A stretch of DNA of 64,000 nucleotides from Chryseobacterium geocarposphaerae (GCF_002797535.1 NZ_PGFD01000003.1:338000-401999); one strand, 5' to 3'. Numbered from the stretch's first letter, positions 44,181-53,541 are shown. Program-made: numbers and translations. Notes: a model not told the origin generated them from the letters alone.

Positions 44181-46265
44181 ATGAATCTTGAAACTTCCAT
44201 AGAATATGTAAAAGGGATCGGTCCTGAAAAAGCCAAACTCATCAAAAATGTGTTAGGACTTTCAACCGTAGAAGATCTGCTGAACTTCTACCCTCTTCGT
44301 TATCTGGATAAAAGTAAAGTTCACAAAATATCCCAGCTTAACAACGTGAATACAGATGTTCAGCTGAAAGGAAAGATTACAAGCATTCAGGAAATACAAG
44401 CTGGAAAAACCAAAAGGCTGTCTGCAAAATTTAATGATGATACCGGCTCTATGGATCTGGTCTGGTTTCAGTATTCTAAATGGCTGAAAGAACAGATTCC
44501 GGTGAATAAGGAAATTTATATTTTCGGAAAGATCAATGTTTTTAATAATCAATTTTCAATGCCACATCCCGAAATTGAGATTGAAGAAAAAAAAGAAGCA
44601 GAGAATCGTTTAAAACCAATTTATCCAAGTTCTGAAAAGCTTACCAAAAGAGGCTTAAATCAGAAATTCTTTCAGACTATTCTAAGAAATATCTGCAAAG
44701 GAATTCCCAGTCTGATTGAAGAAAATATGCCTGAATATATGATGAAACATTTTAAGTTTTTGTCAAGACAGCATACGTATCTCAATATTCATTTTCCAAA
44801 AGATATAGAACACTTTGAAAAAGCCAATTACAGACTGAAGTTTGAAGAGTCTTTCTTTTTCCAGCTAGGGTACGCCTTAAAGAAACTCCATCATAAAACA
44901 CAGTCACACGGTAATCCTTTCCCTATTGTAGGAGATTTTTTTACCGGGTTCTATGAAAATAATCTTCCGTTCGAACTTACCGGAGCCCAAAAAAGAGTAT
45001 TGAAAGAAATTCGTCAGGATATGAAAAAACCGATCCAGATGAACAGGCTTTTGCAGGGTGATGTAGGTTCAGGAAAGACAATGGTTGCTTTATTAACCAT
45101 GTTGATAGCTATGGATAACGGTTTCCAGAGCTGCATGATGGCTCCTACGGAAATTCTCGCTCAACAGCATTATAATGGTATTAAAGATCTCCTGACCGGA
45201 ACCGGTATAAACGTCCGTCTTCTGACAGGCTCTACCAAGGCTTCTGAAAGAAAAGTTATTCATGAACAGCTTGAAAACGGAGAACTTTCTATTTTAGTGG
45301 GAACTCACGCCGTTTTGGAAGACAAAGTAAAGTTCAAGAATCTGGGATTGGCCATTATTGATGAACAGCACAGATTTGGAGTTGCCCAGCGCGCAAAACT
45401 TTGGGCTAAAAATAAAATTCCACCGCACATTCTGGTGATGACCGCCACACCTATTCCCAGAACACTGGCCATGAGCTTTTATTCAGATCTTGATGTGTCC
45501 GTAATCGACGAAATGCCGGTTGGAAGAAAACCAATTATCACAGCTCACAGGCGCGAAAAAGACAGAGCTTATGTTTATAATTTCTGCAGGGAGGAAATTC
45601 AAAAAGGGCGACAGGTATATTTTGTGTATCCATTAATTGAAGAATCTGAAACTTTAGATTATAAAAATCTAATGGTGGGACTGGAAAATGTAATGGATAA
45701 TTTTCCAAAGTATAATGTGACCATGCTTCACGGAAAAATGAAACCGGATGAAAAAGACGCTGCCATGAGCTATTTTGCCTCAGGAAAAGCAGAAATCATG
45801 GTAGCGACAACAGTAATTGAAGTTGGGGTAAATGTTCCGAACGCATCCGTAATGGTTATTGAAAGCGCTGAAAGGTTTGGTTTATCACAGCTTCATCAAT
45901 TGCGTGGTCGTGTTGGTCGCGGTGCAGAGCAAAGCTATTGTATTCTGATGACTTCTGATAAATTATCTTCTGACAGCAGAACGCGTATCAAAACCATGAC
46001 GGAAACCAACGATGGTTTTAAAATCTCTGAAGTCGACATGAAACTTCGTGGGCCGGGAGATATTCTCGGAACCCAGCAAAGTGGTGTGGTAGATTTTAAA
46101 AGACTGGATCTGATTGAAGATTCGGCCATCATAAAACTGACCAAAAAAACCGTTGATAAAATTCTTGAGACAGATCCTCTCCTGGCTCGATCTGATAACC
46201 AATTGATCAAAAATTATTATTTAAGATATTACCGGGGAAAGAACAAATGGAGTAAAATTTCATAA
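44181..46265 (+). CDS. recG: ATP-dependent DNA helicase RecG
   Basis: The 694-aa protein begins with the RecG wedge/OB domain (YVKGIGPEKAKLIK, then the VQLKGKITSIQE OB strand). The superfamily-2 helicase core follows: Walker A GDVGSGKT (Lys299), motif II DEQHRFG, TATPIPRTLAM (motif III), and motif VI QLHQLRGRVGRG. It reverses stalled forks and processes branched DNA. The length is normal. It stands alone with a terminator after it. Confidence 0.98.
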   Translation: MNLETSIEYVKGIGPEKAKLIKNVLGLSTVEDLLNFYPLRYLDKSKVHKISQLNNVNTDVQLKGKITSIQEIQAGKTKRLSAKFNDDTGSMDLVWFQYSKWLKEQIPVNKEIYIFGKINVFNNQFSMPHPEIEIEEKKEAENRLKPIYPSSEKLTKRGLNQKFFQTILRNICKGIPSLIEENMPEYMMKHFKFLSRQHTYLNIHFPKDIEHFEKANYRLKFEESFFFQLGYALKKLHHKTQSHGNPFPIVGDFFTGFYENNLPFELTGAQKRVLKEIRQDMKKPIQMNRLLQGDVGSGKTMVALLTMLIAMDNGFQSCMMAPTEILAQQHYNGIKDLLTGTGINVRLLTGSTKASERKVIHEQLENGELSILVGTHAVLEDKVKFKNLGLAIIDEQHRFGVAQRAKLWAKNKIPPHILVMTATPIPRTLAMSFYSDLDVSVIDEMPVGRKPIITAHRREKDRAYVYNFCREEIQKGRQVYFVYPLIEESETLDYKNLMVGLENVMDNFPKYNVTMLHGKMKPDEKDAAMSYFASGKAEIMVATTVIEVGVNVPNASVMVIESAERFGLSQLHQLRGRVGRGAEQSYCILMTSDKLSSDSRTRIKTMTETNDGFKISEVDMKLRGPGDILGTQQSGVVDFKRLDLIEDSAIIKLTKKTVDKILETDPLLARSDNQLIKNYYLRYYRGKNKWSKIS

Positions 46266-46266
46266 A

Positions 46267-46299
46267 AAAAGTCGTGAAAAAAATTTTTCCACGACTTTT
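46267..46299 (+). terminator. Terminator of recG
   Basis: Stem aaaagtcgtg / cacgactttt with an A7-T5 inner segment that extends pairing. T's follow. Confidence 0.8.
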
Positions 46300-46691
46300 A
46301 AAAACTGTTATTAAGAAGAAATTGAAAGGCAAAATAAAAAACAAAATGAATTGAGTTTCCAAATATTATTATAAAAACCAACTATTTGAGTTAAGAGAAG
46401 ATTCTTTTAACTGTTTGAGTTTTCATGATTGTACCGTTTTATTTAAAGATCTTCTACGCTTAAATTGAAAACTGTAACAATTCATTTTGTTTAACTAACG
46501 TTTTATTTAAGATTCAAGAGAGATAATAGTAACTTCTCTAGCATTATGCCTTTTATATAGTTTATTTGTGTTATTAATTTCTATTACAAAATTGACATAT
46601 CCGCAGAAAAAAAAATTACATTATTATGATTATTTTTTACAAAATTATCACGTTAATGTGAAAATTTTGTAATGTATATTTTAAATAATCT
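46300..46691. other. 392-base convergent intergenic region
   Basis: It lies between the recG terminator and the stop of the minus-strand receiver gene. The content is AT-rich with no coding frame of note. Two inverted repeats are visible: 46390-46411 (gttaagagaa / ttcttttaac, one mismatch) and 46638-46671. A short direct repeat, cgttttatttaa, occurs near 46437 and again near 46500. I cannot assign a function. Confidence 0.55.
46638..46671. repeat. Inverted repeat downstream of the receiver gene
   Basis: Arms tacaaaattatcac / gtgaaaattttgta pair with one mismatch around the 6-base loop gttaat. It has no T tract that would make it a clear terminator for the minus-strand operon, although it lies 20 bases after its stop. 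Confidence 0.5.
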
Positions 46692-47141
46692 TTATCCCAT
46701 TTTCATAATAAAATTGCTCCTGTTCAGTCCAGAAGTCTGATATTGCCATATCATTGTAATAATTTCCGAAACCATTTTTTTAAGCTTACTATAGTCATCA
46801 TTTAATTTCAAAAAGATATTCGCGCCGGAAATAAGAATTTTTTCTATTTCACTCTCCTCCAACTCATTGGAATAAACAACAAATATTGCCGAGCTATACC
46901 TTATATCATCTATTCTTTCTCTGATAAGCAGAAAATCGGTAGCCTGAATATCCTGATAATTTATAAAAACAACATCAGGAACACCATACATGGCTTTGTT
47001 TAAATATTGGCTTAAGTCTTCATCACTATAAAAATCCGTACATCTTATCTTTATTTTATGTTCTTGAAGTATTTTTCTTAAAAGAATAAGACTGTGTACG
47101 TTGGAGTCCAATAATGTGGCATTCAAAAACTCCTTATTCAT
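46692..47141 (-). CDS. Degenerate stand-alone response-regulator receiver domain
   Basis: The 149-aa protein follows the receiver (CheY-like) fold: ATLLDSNVHSLILLRKIL at the first strand and acidic pocket (Asp12), GVPDVVFINYQD at the phosphorylation strand, SSAIFVVYS at the fourth strand, and GANIFLKLNDD with the conserved Lys112. The position of the phospho-accepting Asp is occupied by Asn61, so it probably cannot be phosphorylated in the usual way. There is no DNA-binding output domain. The start overlaps the stop of an AraC-family gene by 4 bases (ATGA), so the two are translationally coupled and probably work together. Confidence 0.75.
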   Translation of the reverse strand: MNKEFLNATLLDSNVHSLILLRKILQEHKIKIRCTDFYSDEDLSQYLNKAMYGVPDVVFINYQDIQATDFLLIRERIDDIRYSSAIFVVYSNELEESEIEKILISGANIFLKLNDDYSKLKKMVSEIITMIWQYQTSGLNRSNFIMKMG

Positions 47142-47722
47142 ACTAAACTTCTTATACTGAGTTCTATCTCTTTTTCTTTAAGACTTTTTCTTTTACTGAT
47201 AATCTTTAAAAACAGAGAAGGGGTAAGACCTGTAATATTTTTAAACTGGCTGCTTAAATGAGCAACACTTGAATAATTAAGTCTTAACGAAATTTCTGTT
47301 AGACTGTATTTATTGCTTATCATCAATTCTTTAGCATATTCAATCTTTTGGATGATAATGAAGTTTTCAATAGAATTATAGGTAATTTCAGAAAAAAGAT
47401 TGGATAAATATCCATAGCTGTGATTCAGCTTTTCTGAAATATAAATAGAAGCCTTCACAGAAATATTATTTTCCGAAAAAACAAGCTCTACAATTGCATC
47501 TTTTATTTTCTGCACCAGAGCTATCTTTTGGCTTTCAATAACCTCAATACCGTAATCTTGAAGTTTTTTCTTAAAAACCGTGTGCTGTTCCTGGGTGAAA
47601 TCTTCATAAAACTCAACTTCTCCAAAATCGAGCATCCGATACTTCACTCCGTATTCTTTTAATTTTTCATCCAACACTTTCCTGCAGAGAGCATTGAAAT
47701 CGAACTTAACATACATTTTCAT
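47138..47722 (-). CDS. AraC-family transcriptional regulator
   Basis: The 194-aa protein has an N-terminal domain of about 90 residues I cannot assign (MYVKFDFNALCRKVLDEKL, with alternating strands and helices). A C-terminal AraC-type double HTH follows, with SVKASIYISEKLNHSYGYLSNLFS and ELMISNKYSLTEISLRLNYSSVAHLSSQFKNITGLTPSLFL. The second contains the conserved family signature of the AraC DNA-binding domain. There is no obvious arabinose-type cupin. The gene precedes and overlaps the degenerate receiver gene. A second ATG lies two codons inside. The target genes are unknown. Confidence 0.88.
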   Translation of the reverse strand: MKMYVKFDFNALCRKVLDEKLKEYGVKYRMLDFGEVEFYEDFTQEQHTVFKKKLQDYGIEVIESQKIALVQKIKDAIVELVFSENNISVKASIYISEKLNHSYGYLSNLFSEITYNSIENFIIIQKIEYAKELMISNKYSLTEISLRLNYSSVAHLSSQFKNITGLTPSLFLKIISKRKSLKEKEIELSIRSLV

Positions 47723-47798
47723 CCTAACTTAAGTGTGTTTATATTCTAAGTAAATATACACATTATTTCAATAAAAAGTGATATAGGAAAATAAAAAA

Positions 47799-47825
47799 AT
47801 TCCTGTATGATTTTGATACAGGAAT
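47799..47825 (-). terminator. Hairpin terminator between GNAT and AraC genes
   Basis: A 10-bp stem (attcctgtat / atacaggaat) with a 7-base loop. On the minus strand it runs into AATTTTTTTTA, so it fits a terminator for the GNAT gene upstream, although it lies about 160 bases after that stop. Confidence 0.65.
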
Positions 47826-47983
47826 TAAACACTAAGGATGAAAAAAAATATACTTACTAAAAGCTAAAAATGCTCATAACAAAGTATATGTACATTATAT
47901 TTATATGCGACTTGATACCTGCAAATATGCCAAGATAATTAAATTCACATATTATAGAATTATAGCAAAATGTTATATAATTT

Positions 47984-48481
47984 TTAGTTCTTTAAGACAT
48001 TTTCCATTAGAAAGTCATCCATAACAAAGCCGTTACCGATATCAAAAACCCCTTCATCATAAATTTTGTAGCCCTGTGACTCATAAAAATTTCTTGCTGA
48101 ATTATGTTTATTTACGTTCAGGATAATCCTTTTATCTCCGTATTCGGAAACTTTATCATTTAAAAATAGCAGAGCCTTTTTACCCAATCCTTTGCCTTTG
48201 CTTTCAGGGACAAGATAAATCCTGTGAAGCTTTGTAGTTTTTTCTTCGTAGCTGTTTTCGTATCCTATAAAGCCCTCGTAGGAATCTTCATCTTTAATTA
48301 AAAAATAATGATAATCAGGATTTTGTAAATGATCGGCTATTTCTTCTTTAGAATACATTGTGTTCAGCATATATTCCATCTGCTCATCAGAAAGTATTTC
48401 TGCATAAGCATTTTCCCAGGATCTTCTTGCCAACTCCTGGATTAAAGGAATATCACTTTCTGTAGCTTTTATAAATTCCAT
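47984..48481 (-). CDS. GNAT-family N-acetyltransferase 1
   Basis: The 165-aa protein has the GNAT acetyl-CoA loop PESKGKGLGKKALLFL (Q/R-x-x-G-x-G/A) and the adjacent IYLV strand, with the FYESQGYKIYDEG segment near the C terminus. The substrate is unknown. The start at 48481 fits a normal N terminus (FIKATESDIPLIQELA). No operon partner is adjacent, apart from dapA 93 bases upstream, which has its own terminator. Confidence 0.88.
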   Translation of the reverse strand: MEFIKATESDIPLIQELARRSWENAYAEILSDEQMEYMLNTMYSKEEIADHLQNPDYHYFLIKDEDSYEGFIGYENSYEEKTTKLHRIYLVPESKGKGLGKKALLFLNDKVSEYGDKRIILNVNKHNSARNFYESQGYKIYDEGVFDIGNGFVMDDFLMENVLKN

Positions 48482-48505
48482 TATAGTTAAATTTTATTAG
48501 TAAAA

Positions 48506-48535
48506 AAGGTGAAAAGCATTAAAACTTTTCACCTT
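48506..48535 (-). terminator. Terminator of dapA
   Basis: An 11-bp perfect stem (aaggtgaaaag / cttttcacctt) with an 8-base loop. On the minus strand it is followed by TTTTTTACTAA. Confidence 0.88.
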
Positions 48536-48574
48536 ATATGTTTATAGTAACTAAAAAATGTTACTGAAAATCTA

Positions 48575-49447
48575 TTAAATATTTGCCATTTCAGCTTTAA
48601 TCTTCGCATGAAGACCTTCTGAAGCAGGGACTAATGGAAGTCTTAAATAGTTTTTGATAATTCCCATTTCTGCCAAAATTACTTTAATTCCGCAAGGGTT
48701 TCCTTCTGCAAAAATCAATCTTGTGATTTCAACCAATTTATTGTGAATCTCATAAGCTTCATCCACTTTTCTATCAAAAGCCAGCTGAACCATTGTAGAA
48801 AATTCTTTTGGATAAGCCTGTCCGATTACAGAAATCACTCCGTTTCCACCTGCTAAAGTTACAGGAAGCGTATATTCATCATCTCCGGAAACTAAATTAA
48901 ATCCTTCAGGTTTCTTTCTTAAAATATCAAAATACTGAAGAATGTTTGGTGCCGCTTCTTTGATTAAAAATAAATTCGGGAATTCTTTTGCCAAACGTAG
49001 TGTTGTTTCTGCTTCAATATTTTGTCCTGTTCTTGAAGGAACATTGTAAATAATAATGTTCTTTCCTGTAGAAGCAAGCGCTTTATAATGCTGATAAAGT
49101 CCTTCCTGATTAGGTTTGTTGTAATATGGAGATACAGAAAGTACGGCTTCAAATGCAGAAAGATCTGCTTCTTCAATCTGTTTCTTGACCTCAAGAGTAT
49201 TATTTCCGCCAATTCCTAGCACCAAAGGAACGCGTTTATTATTAACCTTAATGATATGCTCAATTACCTGTTTCTTCTCTTCAGCAGAAAGCGTTGCAGC
49301 TTCGGCTGTAGTCCCCAAAACAACTAAATAATTGGTTCCGTTTTCGATGTTGTAGTCGACTAATTTTGTTAAACTATCAAAATCTACGGATAAATCTTCA
49401 TTAAAGGGTGTTACCAATGCAACACCTACTCCTTTTAAAATGCTCAT
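48575..49447 (-). CDS. dapA: 4-hydroxy-tetrahydrodipicolinate synthase
   Basis: The 290-aa TIM-barrel aldolase has GVGVALVTPFNEDLSVDF at the N terminus, LVVLGTTAEAATLS (the GTTGE-type pyruvate site, with Ala in the loop), YYNKPNQEGLYQH containing the proton-relay Tyr, and LFLIKEAAPN with the Schiff-base Lys. It condenses pyruvate with aspartate semialdehyde in lysine and meso-diaminopimelate synthesis. Length is typical. The -7 box on the minus strand at 49467-49474 (TAAATTTG) is its likely promoter. Confidence 0.97.
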   Translation of the reverse strand: MSILKGVGVALVTPFNEDLSVDFDSLTKLVDYNIENGTNYLVVLGTTAEAATLSAEEKKQVIEHIIKVNNKRVPLVLGIGGNNTLEVKKQIEEADLSAFEAVLSVSPYYNKPNQEGLYQHYKALASTGKNIIIYNVPSRTGQNIEAETTLRLAKEFPNLFLIKEAAPNILQYFDILRKKPEGFNLVSGDDEYTLPVTLAGGNGVISVIGQAYPKEFSTMVQLAFDRKVDEAYEIHNKLVEITRLIFAEGNPCGIKVILAEMGIIKNYLRLPLVPASEGLHAKIKAEMANI

Positions 49448-49466
49448 CTGTTAGAATTATTTTTGT

Positions 49467-49474
49467 CAAATTTA
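49467..49474 (-). promoter_or_regulatory. -7 box for dapA
   Basis: TAAATTTG on the minus strand matches TAnnTTTG, 19 bases upstream of the dapA ATG. Confidence 0.5.
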
Positions 49475-49528
49475 ATCATTTACGCTAAGAATTTATAATA
49501 AATAATAATGTTTTATTCTACATATAAT

Positions 49529-49536
49529 TATATTTG
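49529..49536 (+). promoter_or_regulatory. -7 box for the 5'-nucleotidase operon
   Basis: TATATTTG matches TAnnTTTG, 18 bases before the ATG at 49555. This also supports that ATG over an upstream TTG. Confidence 0.5.
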
Positions 49537-49554
49537 CATATACTAAAAGAGATT

Positions 49555-50322
49555 ATGAAAAATAAATTCATATTACTAGAAATTGCTTTGGTAACACTAT
49601 CCGCTTGTAAGACGGCTTCTTCGGCCTCTTCTGTACAGCTTGTGGAGGTGAAAACCCAGAAAAACATTTCTATTAATAATGAGCTAAAGAATGATGATGA
49701 GTTTGTAAAAATTATTGAACCTTATAAGCAGAAACTGGATAAGGAGATGAATCAGAAAATCTCCCATACCAATATAGATCTTACCAAGCAAGGGGATAAC
49801 AGTAATTTGGGTAATCTTTTAGCAGACTATACATTCGATGGGGCTAATGAGTGGGCGAAGAAAAATCTTCAGAAAAATGTCGACGCGGCGCTGATCAATA
49901 TCGGGGGCATCCGTACAACGATCGGTAAAGGCGATATCTTGCTGAAAAGTGTATTTGAAGTAATGCCTTTCGAAAATGAGGTAATCATTGTAAAAATGAA
50001 AGGAGCAGATTTACAGGGTCTTTATGATTATTATGCCAAAACTCAGGTGAATAATCCTGTTTCCCATTTATACATTGAAACCAATAACGGGCAATTAACC
50101 AAAACTTTAATCAACGGAAAGGCAGTAAACCCAACTCAGGATTACTATATTGCTACATCAGATTATCTGGCTTTGGGTGGTGACAACATGAAATTCTTTG
50201 CTAAAGGAGAATCTATCCCGACAGGAATTAAGTTAAGAGATCTTTTTATTGATTATTTTAAGAAAACTCCTGAAGTTGTAGTAAACAATGATGTTCGTTT
50301 AAATTTTATCGGTAAGAAATAA
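49555..50322 (+). CDS. Lipoprotein with 5'-nucleotidase C-terminal domain
   Basis: The 255-aa lipoprotein (VTLSACKTAS) contains the UshA/NT5E C-terminal substrate-specificity domain. Typical segments are NSNLGNLLADYTFDGANEWA, DAALINIGGIRTTIGKGDI, VMPFENEVIIVKMKGADL and ATSDYLALGGDNMKFF. The catalytic metallophosphatase half is not here; it is encoded by the next gene, overlapping by one base (TAATG). Together they would form a surface or periplasmic 5'-nucleotidase-like enzyme, in reversed gene order relative to the fused protein. The ATG at 49555 fits the lipoprotein signal. Confidence 0.9.
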   Translation: MKNKFILLEIALVTLSACKTASSASSVQLVEVKTQKNISINNELKNDDEFVKIIEPYKQKLDKEMNQKISHTNIDLTKQGDNSNLGNLLADYTFDGANEWAKKNLQKNVDAALINIGGIRTTIGKGDILLKSVFEVMPFENEVIIVKMKGADLQGLYDYYAKTQVNNPVSHLYIETNNGQLTKTLINGKAVNPTQDYYIATSDYLALGGDNMKFFAKGESIPTGIKLRDLFIDYFKKTPEVVVNNDVRLNFIGKK

Positions 50323-51272
50323 TGGATAGAAAAAGTTTTTTAAAAGCAATAGGTGGCGGAACTTTAGCAATGGCTTTAGCTCCCAATATGATGATGGCGG
50401 AAGAATTCAATATTCTTGACTTAAAATCCGCAAACAAACTGACCATTCTTCATACCAACGATCAGCACAGCAGAATAGAGCCTTTTGATGCAAGCTATAC
50501 TAAAAATCCTAATCAGGGAGGTTTTGCAAGAAGGGCTAGCTTAATTCAGCAAATCAGAAGTCAGGAAAGCAATCTTTTACTTTTGGATTCCGGAGATATT
50601 TTTCAGGGAACTCCTTATTTCAACTTTTTCGGAGGTGAACTGGAGTTTAAACTAATGTCCATGATGAAGTACGACGCTTCAACAATGGGGAATCATGATT
50701 TTGATAACGGTTTAGATGGATTTTTAAAGGTTTTACCTAATGCAAAGTTCCCTTTTATCTGTTCAAATTATGATTTTAAGAATACTGTTCTGGACGGAAA
50801 AACTTCCCAATACAAGATTTTTAATAAAAACGGAATTAAGGTCGGACTTTTCGGGGTAGGAATTCAATTGGACGGATTAGTGGGTAAAAAGCAATATGGA
50901 GAAACGGTGTATTCAGATCCTATTGATGTGGCTCAACATTATTCCAATTTCCTAAAAAATGAACAAAAATGTGATCTGGTAATCTGTCTTTCGCACATCG
51001 GCTACGATTACAAAGACGAGCCCAATAAAGTAAGCGATAAAATCTTAGCTGCCCAAACTGAGAATATTGATATTATTTTGGGTGGTCATACTCATACTTT
51101 CTTACCGGAACCACAAACTTTTACCAACAGAGCGGGTAAAAACGTTCTGGTAAACCAGGTTGGATGGGCAGGTCTTCTATTGGGGAGAATAGATTTCTTT
51201 TTCGATTCAAATAAAAACGTAAAACATATTTCCTGGAATAATCAGGTAATTGACAGCAGCATAATAGCATAA
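50322..51272 (+). CDS. Metallophosphoesterase, 5'-nucleotidase N-terminal domain
   Basis: The 316-aa protein has calcineurin-type motifs: ILHTNDQHSRIEP, LLDSGDIFQGTPYF, STMGNHDFDNGLDG, CLSHIGYDY and ILGGHTHTF. These supply the di-metal ligands and catalytic His. The N terminus (MDRKSFLKAIGGGTLAMALA) looks like a Tat signal with Arg-Lys rather than Arg-Arg. It starts on the stop codon of the C-terminal-domain gene and is probably coupled to it. The porZ gene begins 1 base after its stop, so it also reads into porZ-recO. Confidence 0.92.
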   Translation: MDRKSFLKAIGGGTLAMALAPNMMMAEEFNILDLKSANKLTILHTNDQHSRIEPFDASYTKNPNQGGFARRASLIQQIRSQESNLLLLDSGDIFQGTPYFNFFGGELEFKLMSMMKYDASTMGNHDFDNGLDGFLKVLPNAKFPFICSNYDFKNTVLDGKTSQYKIFNKNGIKVGLFGVGIQLDGLVGKKQYGETVYSDPIDVAQHYSNFLKNEQKCDLVICLSHIGYDYKDEPNKVSDKILAAQTENIDIILGGHTHTFLPEPQTFTNRAGKNVLVNQVGWAGLLLGRIDFFFDSNKNVKHISWNNQVIDSSIIA

Positions 51273-51273
51273 C

Positions 51274-53541
51274 ATGAAAAAACTTTTAATTTCTCTTGGC
51301 GTTTTAGCTTCTCTGCATTTTATCAATGCACAAAACATTACTTCAAAAAAGTGGCAGGACATATTTTCTTATAATAATGTACTGGCTATGAAAGAGGATA
51401 ATGGAAAAATAATAGCTGCAACAGAAAACGGAATTTTTTATTATAATATTTCAACAGGAGAAATTAATAAGCTGTCTAAAGCTAACGGACTTCATGAAGT
51501 TAAAATTTCAGCTTTCGATTACAATCCTCAGACAAAAATAGGATTAGTAGGGTATCAAAATGGCTCATTAGATGTCATTGATCCGAATGGAATCACTTAT
51601 GTTGTTGATATCCCTATTGCAACAGGCTATAATGGGAGTAAGAAAATCAACCATATATCGATTACGGGAGACAAAGCCGTTGTTTCTGTAGGATATGGAG
51701 TTTCTATTTTTGATCTTAAAAAGAAAGAATTCGGAGATTCTGCATTTTTCGTTTCAGGAGGGGTTTATCAGGCAAGTAATGAAGCTACAATTTTAAATAA
51801 TAAAGTATATTCAGTAACAAATAACGGACTTAAAACCCACGATTTAAATACAACGTTTCCTGTATTTTCAACCTGGACAACAGAAATCCCGGGAGCTTTT
51901 ACGGATATTGATTCTGAGTCTACCGTAGCATTTTCTTCATCTACCAACGTACAATTACTCATTAATAATACATTCACTACTCTTCCTCAAACATTCACCA
52001 ATATACAGGATGTTGTTGTGAACGGAGATAATATCGTTGTTGCAGATATTCAAAATGTTTATAGTTATAGTCTTACAGGAGGTTTGATCGGAAATGTTTC
52101 CATAGGAGAAGAATGTAATACCGCAACGCGTATCAATTCAAAAATTTACACAGGGACCAAACTTTCGGGGATAAAAAATGAAGAACGCAATACTTTCAAA
52201 CCGGACGGACCGTATTTTAATGACTCATATAAAATAAGAATATTCAATGAGAACCAACTTTTGGTTTCAAGTGGCGCAAGGATAGATGGTTTTAACGGTG
52301 CCGCTGATAATCCAAAAAATCCAGGATTTTATTATTTTGATGGGATGCAGTGGATTTATCCTTCATATTTTAAATCCGGAACCATGAAGTTTAATGTTTT
52401 GGATGCTATTTTTGATCAAACGAATAATACCGACCTATTTTTTACAAATTACAATGTCAGTACCGGACATGGGATTTATAAACTTAAGTACAATTCAACC
52501 TTAAAAGACTTCGATTTTACAAAATACTATGATCTGGATGAACCAAGTATCTGGCTTAGACGTCCCGTAGGATTTGCTTATGACGATCTTAATAATCTTT
52601 TTGCGACTATCGGGTTTTCTACAGCTCAGGGTACTTCTGCAGCTATTTCATATTATGATAAAGCCACGGATCAGTTTTTAGTGAAAAATTTTGATATAAC
52701 AAGTAGCGCAGTTCAGCAACCTCTTTTCTATCAGGGACTGTTTTGGATTCCTTTACCAAGATCAAATGATTTCATGGTTTATGACTATAAAAAAACACCT
52801 GATTTAACAGATGATGTAAAGTATATTATTAACAATTCTCATGGGTTGCCTAGTAATTCAGGAGGTACACTCTCTGTAGCTATTGACAAATCCGGAGATG
52901 CATGGATTGGTACCGATGCAGGATTAAGAATTTTACCTAATGCTGCTGCTGAAGTAAAAAGCAATCCTCAGGTAGAACCTATAGTAATAGAACAAGCCGG
53001 TATAGCAGAAGAACTTTTCAAAGATTCTCAAATTTTACAAATAGAAGTTGATGCCGGAAATCAAAAGTGGATTTCTATAGATGGTGGTGGTGTATATTAT
53101 CTTTCAGCTAACGGAGAGCAGACCATTAAACACTTCACTAAAGAAAATTCCCCGCTTCCGACAAACAGCGTAACCGATATAAAAGTTGACAAAAAAACCG
53201 GAAAAGTTTATTTTGTTACCTACGATGGGATTGTCACTTATCAAGGAGATGTAGGAGATGTAACTTCCAACTTCGGAAATGTATTAGTATATCCGAATCC
53301 AGTTGTCTATTCCAACTTTAAGGGGAAAGTTACGATTAAAGGATTGGCAGAAAAAACAAATATCAGAATTACGGATGCAGCCGGAAATATTGTTCATTCA
53401 GCAGTAGCCAGAGCTGGATATTACGAATGGGATCTTAATAACCAGCGCGGGACAAGAGTAGCTTCCGGAATTTATTTTGTGTTAATGACTAATGAAGACG
53501 GCTCAGATAAAGCTACTGCAAAAATAGCCGTGGTTAATTAA
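51274..53541 (+). CDS. porZ: T9SS surface protein PorZ
   Basis: The 755-aa exported protein (signal ending HFINAQ) has an N-terminal double beta-propeller, beginning with KWQDIFSYNNVLAMKEDNGKIIAATENGIF. It ends in a T9SS type-A-like C-terminal domain (VLVYPNPVVYSNFKGKVTIKG and GYYEWDLNNQRGTRVASGIYFVLM). PorZ belongs to the surface attachment complex that adds anionic LPS to cargo. In flavobacteria porZ commonly lies upstream of recO; here recO starts on its stop codon (TAATG). The upstream 5'-nucleotidase genes are tightly linked, so a four-gene operon is likely. Confidence 0.9.
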   Translation: MKKLLISLGVLASLHFINAQNITSKKWQDIFSYNNVLAMKEDNGKIIAATENGIFYYNISTGEINKLSKANGLHEVKISAFDYNPQTKIGLVGYQNGSLDVIDPNGITYVVDIPIATGYNGSKKINHISITGDKAVVSVGYGVSIFDLKKKEFGDSAFFVSGGVYQASNEATILNNKVYSVTNNGLKTHDLNTTFPVFSTWTTEIPGAFTDIDSESTVAFSSSTNVQLLINNTFTTLPQTFTNIQDVVVNGDNIVVADIQNVYSYSLTGGLIGNVSIGEECNTATRINSKIYTGTKLSGIKNEERNTFKPDGPYFNDSYKIRIFNENQLLVSSGARIDGFNGAADNPKNPGFYYFDGMQWIYPSYFKSGTMKFNVLDAIFDQTNNTDLFFTNYNVSTGHGIYKLKYNSTLKDFDFTKYYDLDEPSIWLRRPVGFAYDDLNNLFATIGFSTAQGTSAAISYYDKATDQFLVKNFDITSSAVQQPLFYQGLFWIPLPRSNDFMVYDYKKTPDLTDDVKYIINNSHGLPSNSGGTLSVAIDKSGDAWIGTDAGLRILPNAAAEVKSNPQVEPIVIEQAGIAEELFKDSQILQIEVDAGNQKWISIDGGGVYYLSANGEQTIKHFTKENSPLPTNSVTDIKVDKKTGKVYFVTYDGIVTYQGDVGDVTSNFGNVLVYPNPVVYSNFKGKVTIKGLAEKTNIRITDAAGNIVHSAVARAGYYEWDLNNQRGTRVASGIYFVLMTNEDGSDKATAKIAVVN

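Noticed and set aside
46638..46671. Terminator of the AraC-receiver operon
   Set aside because: The repeat is GC-poor, has a mismatch and has no T tract on the minus strand after the 3' arm. It is kept as a repeat only.
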